Shown here: piece after piece, positions 5,927-7,829 of the stretch
Layout: every line of letters starts with the position of its first letter
Numbering within the stretch: the stretch's first letter is position 1
Origin: Geminicoccaceae bacterium
GTDB lineage: Bacteria; Pseudomonadota; Alphaproteobacteria; Geminicoccales; Geminicoccaceae
Direction of reading: 5' to 3'
Assembly (NCBI GenBank): GCA_030824835.1
Contig: JAPJRA010000145.1
Coordinates: 1 to 7,829 of the forward strand
DNA: 7,829 bases
Notes under the pieces: model-generated
Told to the model about the DNA's origin: nothing
Databases searched by the model: none
The model's input: the letters and a program-made list of their open reading frames with translations, nothing else
Translations under genes and position numbers: made by a program

Positions 5927-6499
5927 GTGGCCGCGATCCTCATCGTGCTGCTGGTCGGGTCGTTGGTGTTCCTGGCGGCCGGATCGAGGATGCGAGCCGC
6001 CGATCCGGCAACGCCGCCGGTCCACCTGCGGGGAACCCTCGCGCATTACACGCTGACCTCCACCGGCGAGATCAATGGGTTCGTTCTCGCGGACGGCACC
6101 CAGGTCAACGTGCTGCGGCATCTGGCGACGTCGCTGGTGCTCGTCGCCCGTCCAGGCGATGCGGTGACGGTGAAGGGAAGGCGGCAAAGAGCCGGTCCGG
6201 CGATCGATGCCGAGGACGTCCGCAACGACACGTCGGGGGCCGTGCTGTCCAGAAGAGGCCCCAAGCCCCGGCCGGACCTCGGCTCTTCTGAGGTCACCGG
6301 GAAGGTCCAGTTCATGCTGCACGGCCCGGACGGCGCGCTGGACGGGGTGGTGCTCGAGGACGGGACCGTGCTCCGCCTGCCACCGGAGAACACCGAGCAG
6401 TTCGCGGCACAGCTTGCGCCGGGGCGACCGGTCGTCGCCCAGGGCCGGCTGCTGAGCACGCCTTTCGGCCGGGTCGTCGACGTCAATCGGCTCGAGTGA
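5927..6499 (+). CDS. Exported or membrane-anchored protein with duplicated PKGD/DGT/PP motif domain, paralog 2
   Basis: Tandem paralog of the preceding gene; family not recognised. It carries the same two-unit architecture: TGEINGFVLADGT and HGPDGALDGVVLEDGT mark units A and B, again 89 residues apart. Identity to paralog 1 is about 56% from residue 36 to the end, by manual alignment. Start is uncertain. GTG 5927 gives exactly 190 residues and a gapless full-length alignment with paralog 1, and AGGTGA (5911-5916) lies upstream. A TTG at 5834 would add 31 residues ending in RSGEWWR, giving a cytoplasmic tail before the hydrophobic segment ILIVLLVGSLVFLAA and so perhaps a signal anchor. Third-position GC in that extension is lower than in the gene body, favouring 5927, but the short form lacks a basic residue before its hydrophobic core. 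It converges on the cytochrome b561 gene with a 16-base gap. Confidence 0.75.
   Translation: MAAILIVLLVGSLVFLAAGSRMRAADPATPPVHLRGTLAHYTLTSTGEINGFVLADGTQVNVLRHLATSLVLVARPGDAVTVKGRRQRAGPAIDAEDVRNDTSGAVLSRRGPKPRPDLGSSEVTGKVQFMLHGPDGALDGVVLEDGTVLRLPPENTEQFAAQLAPGRPVVAQGRLLSTPFGRVVDVNRLE
6032..6496 (+). repeat. Internal protein-level duplication in paralog 2
   Basis: Counterpart of the paralog 1 duplication, with units at about 6032-6256 and 6299-6496. The best-kept blocks between the paralogs are LAHYTLT, GFVLADGT, ARPGD, RND, GKVQF, LHGP, LEDGTVLRLPP, AQLAPG and TP.GRV. The basic linker between the units (for example SRRGPKPRPD) is the most diverged part. Confidence 0.68.
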
Positions 6500-6518
6500 G
6501 ACGCCGACCAGGCCGTCA
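6496..6518. terminator. Imperfect hairpin across the convergent stops of paralog 2 and cytochrome b561
   Basis: GACGCC (6500-6505) pairs with GGC-GTC in GGCCGTC (6511-6517) if one C is bulged, around the loop GACCA. Outer bases GTGA (6496-6499) and TCAC (6516-6519) are also complementary but out of register. Both stop codons lie in the arms. There is no T-tract. This is a possible bidirectional terminator, weakly supported. Confidence 0.25.
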
Positions 6519-7115
6519 CGAGGGACGCGGGCTCATCCGACGCAGCAGCCGATGCCCGAACAGCTCGTGCAGCACGGCGGTGCCGACATGCAGGATCACA
6601 TAGGCCCAGAGCAGGTTCGCGATCAGGCCGTGGACCTCGAACACATTGTGCGTGAACGGCCGCATCGCTGCGGCCTGATCCCAGGTGAGCCAGCCGATAG
6701 TCCCGGTGACGGCCATCGCCAGCACGATCAGAAGGCCCAGACCGTGGATCGCCGAGGCCAACGCCTCGTCACCCTCGGGGGCAGGCAGGGTCAGGCGGCG
6801 AGCGGCGCCGGCATAGTGCACGATGTCGGCGCGGAGCTCGCGGCGCCGCTCGGCCGAGAACCACGGGAACAGCCGGCCCGGGCTGGTGCCGAAGCGACGC
6901 AGGCCGAGCCATGCCCAGAACAGCGCCACCACCACCATGGCGGCCAGGCCGACATACTGGTGCACGCCGAAGGCGGTCGCCTCCAGGTCGGTGATCGGGC
7001 GACCCGGGCGGGGTTCCCGCATGAACTGCGTGTCCGCGAGCTGCACGAGAACGGCTGCCGCCACCAGCAGGTGAAGAATACGCGTCATCAGGCCGTGCTT
7101 CATCGACATCCCCAT
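6516..7115 (-). CDS. Cytochrome b561 family protein
   Basis: Inner-membrane diheme-type cytochrome b of about 199 residues with four hydrophobic helices, near 10-27, 50-72, 120-142 and 160-182, matching the prokaryotic cytochrome b561 / Ni-hydrogenase-b-like fold. Members pass electrons between quinones and redox partners. Candidate haem-binding histidines are H15 in MTRILHLLVA, H52 in GVHQYVGL, H124 in AIHGLGLL, and H162 or H176 in VHGLIANLLWAYVILH. The basic loop after helix 2 (about 73-107, with RRRELR) is likely cytoplasmic. Start is uncertain among ATGs at 7115, 7109 and 7103; the sequence MGMSMKHG offers all three, and GGA or GGGG upstream could serve any of them. It is convergent with paralog 2 and on the same strand as the MscS gene, 112 bases downstream of it. 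The electron donor and acceptor cannot be inferred from the neighbours. Confidence 0.85.
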   Translation of the reverse strand: MGMSMKHGLMTRILHLLVAAAVLVQLADTQFMREPRPGRPITDLEATAFGVHQYVGLAAMVVVALFWAWLGLRRFGTSPGRLFPWFSAERRRELRADIVHYAGAARRLTLPAPEGDEALASAIHGLGLLIVLAMAVTGTIGWLTWDQAAAMRPFTHNVFEVHGLIANLLWAYVILHVGTAVLHELFGHRLLRRMSPRPS

Positions 7116-7164
7116 CGTCCGACCGAGCGTCGGGTGCTTGTGCCCAACGCGGAAGCGGCCAGCG

Positions 7165-7174
7165 TGCTATAGCA
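7165..7174 (-). promoter_or_regulatory. Palindrome / possible extended -10 before cytochrome b561
   Basis: TGCTATAGCA is a perfect ten-base palindrome in the 112-base gap between the MscS stop and the cytochrome b561 start. On the minus strand it reads TGCTATAGC, resembling an extended -10 (TGnTATAAT), about 50 bases before the start codon. No matching -35 hexamer is visible. Its being palindromic also allows an operator role. Evidence is weak. Confidence 0.25.
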
Positions 7175-7227
7175 GAGCGCGCGGCTATGGGTATGCGGCA
7201 CGCTCGCCGAGGGGTCGTGGCCCGACG

Positions 7228-7829
7228 TCAGCTCGGCGCTGCAGCGGCCTTGGCGAGCTCCAAGCCTGCCTGTGCAGCGGCGGCGCTGCCTTCGCCCCCG
7301 GCCACCTGCACCGTCGGCGACGCGAACTTGATCCCGTTGGCGGCGAAGGCCTGCTTGATCAGGGCGTAGGCGCGGCGGCGGATCACGAACTGCTCGCCCG
7401 GCTTGGTCATCATCTTGAGCCGCAGCCTGATCGCATAGTCCTCGTAGGTCTCGACCCCCTGCATCTTCAGGGTCTCCAAGATATGCGGCGCCATGTTGTC
7501 GTCGGCCAGCAGCTGCCGGCCCACCTGCTTGATGAGCCGCTTCACCTGCTCGAGATCGGTATCGTAGGTGACGCCGATGGTCATCTTGTCGATCACCCAG
7601 TCGCGCGAGTAGTTGGTGATCTTGTCGAGCGAGCCGAACGGCACCGTGTGCAGGTAGCCGCGATGGTGGCGCAGCTTGATGGAGCGCAGCGAGAACGATT
7701 CCACCGTCCCGCGGATGCTGCCGCTCTCGATATACTCCCCGACGCGGAACGCATCGTCGAGCAGGAAGAACATCCCCGAGATGATGTCCTTGACCAGCGT
7801 CTGGGCGCCGAAGCCGATGGCGACGCCGA
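7228..7829 (-). CDS. MscS-type mechanosensitive ion channel, C-terminal part (5' end outside window)
   Basis: Incomplete: the gene enters from the right edge, so the start and first transmembrane helices are missing. An internal ATG at 7773 is not the real start, because the open frame continues upstream to the edge and encodes GVAIGFGAQTLVKDIISG, the pore-lining TM3 helix of the MscS family. It is followed by the family's beta-domain entry FFLLDDAFRVGEYI, the SIRGTVESFSLRSIKLR and GYLHTVPFGSLDKITNYSRD segments, and the alpha/beta cytoplasmic domain. The protein ends in an alanine-rich tail (SAAAAQAGLELAKAAAAPS). About 200 residues are visible. MscS channels sit in the inner membrane and release solutes on osmotic downshock. 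FFLLDDAFRVGEY points to one of the larger alphaproteobacterial MscS-like proteins rather than the short E. coli form; this cannot be confirmed without the N-terminus. Confidence 0.92.
   Translation of the reverse strand, partial: GVAIGFGAQTLVKDIISGMFFLLDDAFRVGEYIESGSIRGTVESFSLRSIKLRHHRGYLHTVPFGSLDKITNYSRDWVIDKMTIGVTYDTDLEQVKRLIKQVGRQLLADDNMAPHILETLKMQGVETYEDYAIRLRLKMMTKPGEQFVIRRRAYALIKQAFAANGIKFASPTVQVAGGEGSAAAAQAGLELAKAAAAPS

Noticed and set aside
6552..7172. A 206-codon open frame on the plus strand
   Set aside because: It is the antisense shadow of the cytochrome b561 gene, with no family signature and H/R/Q-rich composition.
7228..7773. MscS gene as a complete short gene starting at ATG 7773
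   Set aside because: The open frame continues to the window edge and encodes the conserved TM3 pore helix, so the gene is cut by the window rather than short.

Overview
The window is about 7.8 kb of very GC-rich DNA, strongly biased to G or C at third codon positions. It reads as chromosome of an alphaproteobacterium; a Rhodospirillales- or Hyphomicrobiales-like organism is my inference from codon use and gene types, and nothing here fixes the taxon. Genes are densely packed with no gene-free stretch over 300 bases. I see no tRNA, rRNA, CRISPR array, insertion sequence or phage gene.

Layout. At the left, a zeta-class glutathione S-transferase / maleylacetoacetate isomerase gene (+) meets, tail to tail, a gene for an exported DUF1223 thioredoxin-fold protein (-). 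Their stop codons are 4 bases apart and two small stem-loops sit in the junction. The DUF1223 gene diverges, across about 173 bases with several inverted repeats, from a three-gene ABC importer operon (+): periplasmic sugar-binding protein, a fused double ATPase of the RbsA/XylG/MglA type, and an RbsC-type permease. A strong 11-pair hairpin separates the binding-protein gene from the ATPase gene. The operon is a complete carbohydrate uptake system, but no regulator or catabolic gene lies beside it, so its substrate cannot be named.

Downstream are two tandem, clearly paralogous genes for small exported or membrane-anchored proteins that I cannot assign to a named family. With the preferred starts both are exactly 190 residues and align without gaps at about 56% identity over the mature part. 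Each also contains two copies of a PKGD/DGT/PP motif unit, exactly 89 residues apart, so the pair carries four copies. This is the most interesting part of the window.

The second paralog runs convergently into a cytochrome b561-type four-helix membrane gene (-). Behind it, on the same strand, is the C-terminal part of an MscS-type mechanosensitive channel gene that leaves the window at the right edge.

How the genes work together: only the three ABC genes form an evident functional unit. The two paralogs are probably one duplicated module. The other genes look like ordinary housekeeping or envelope neighbours. I found no convincing defence, mobile or biosynthetic system.
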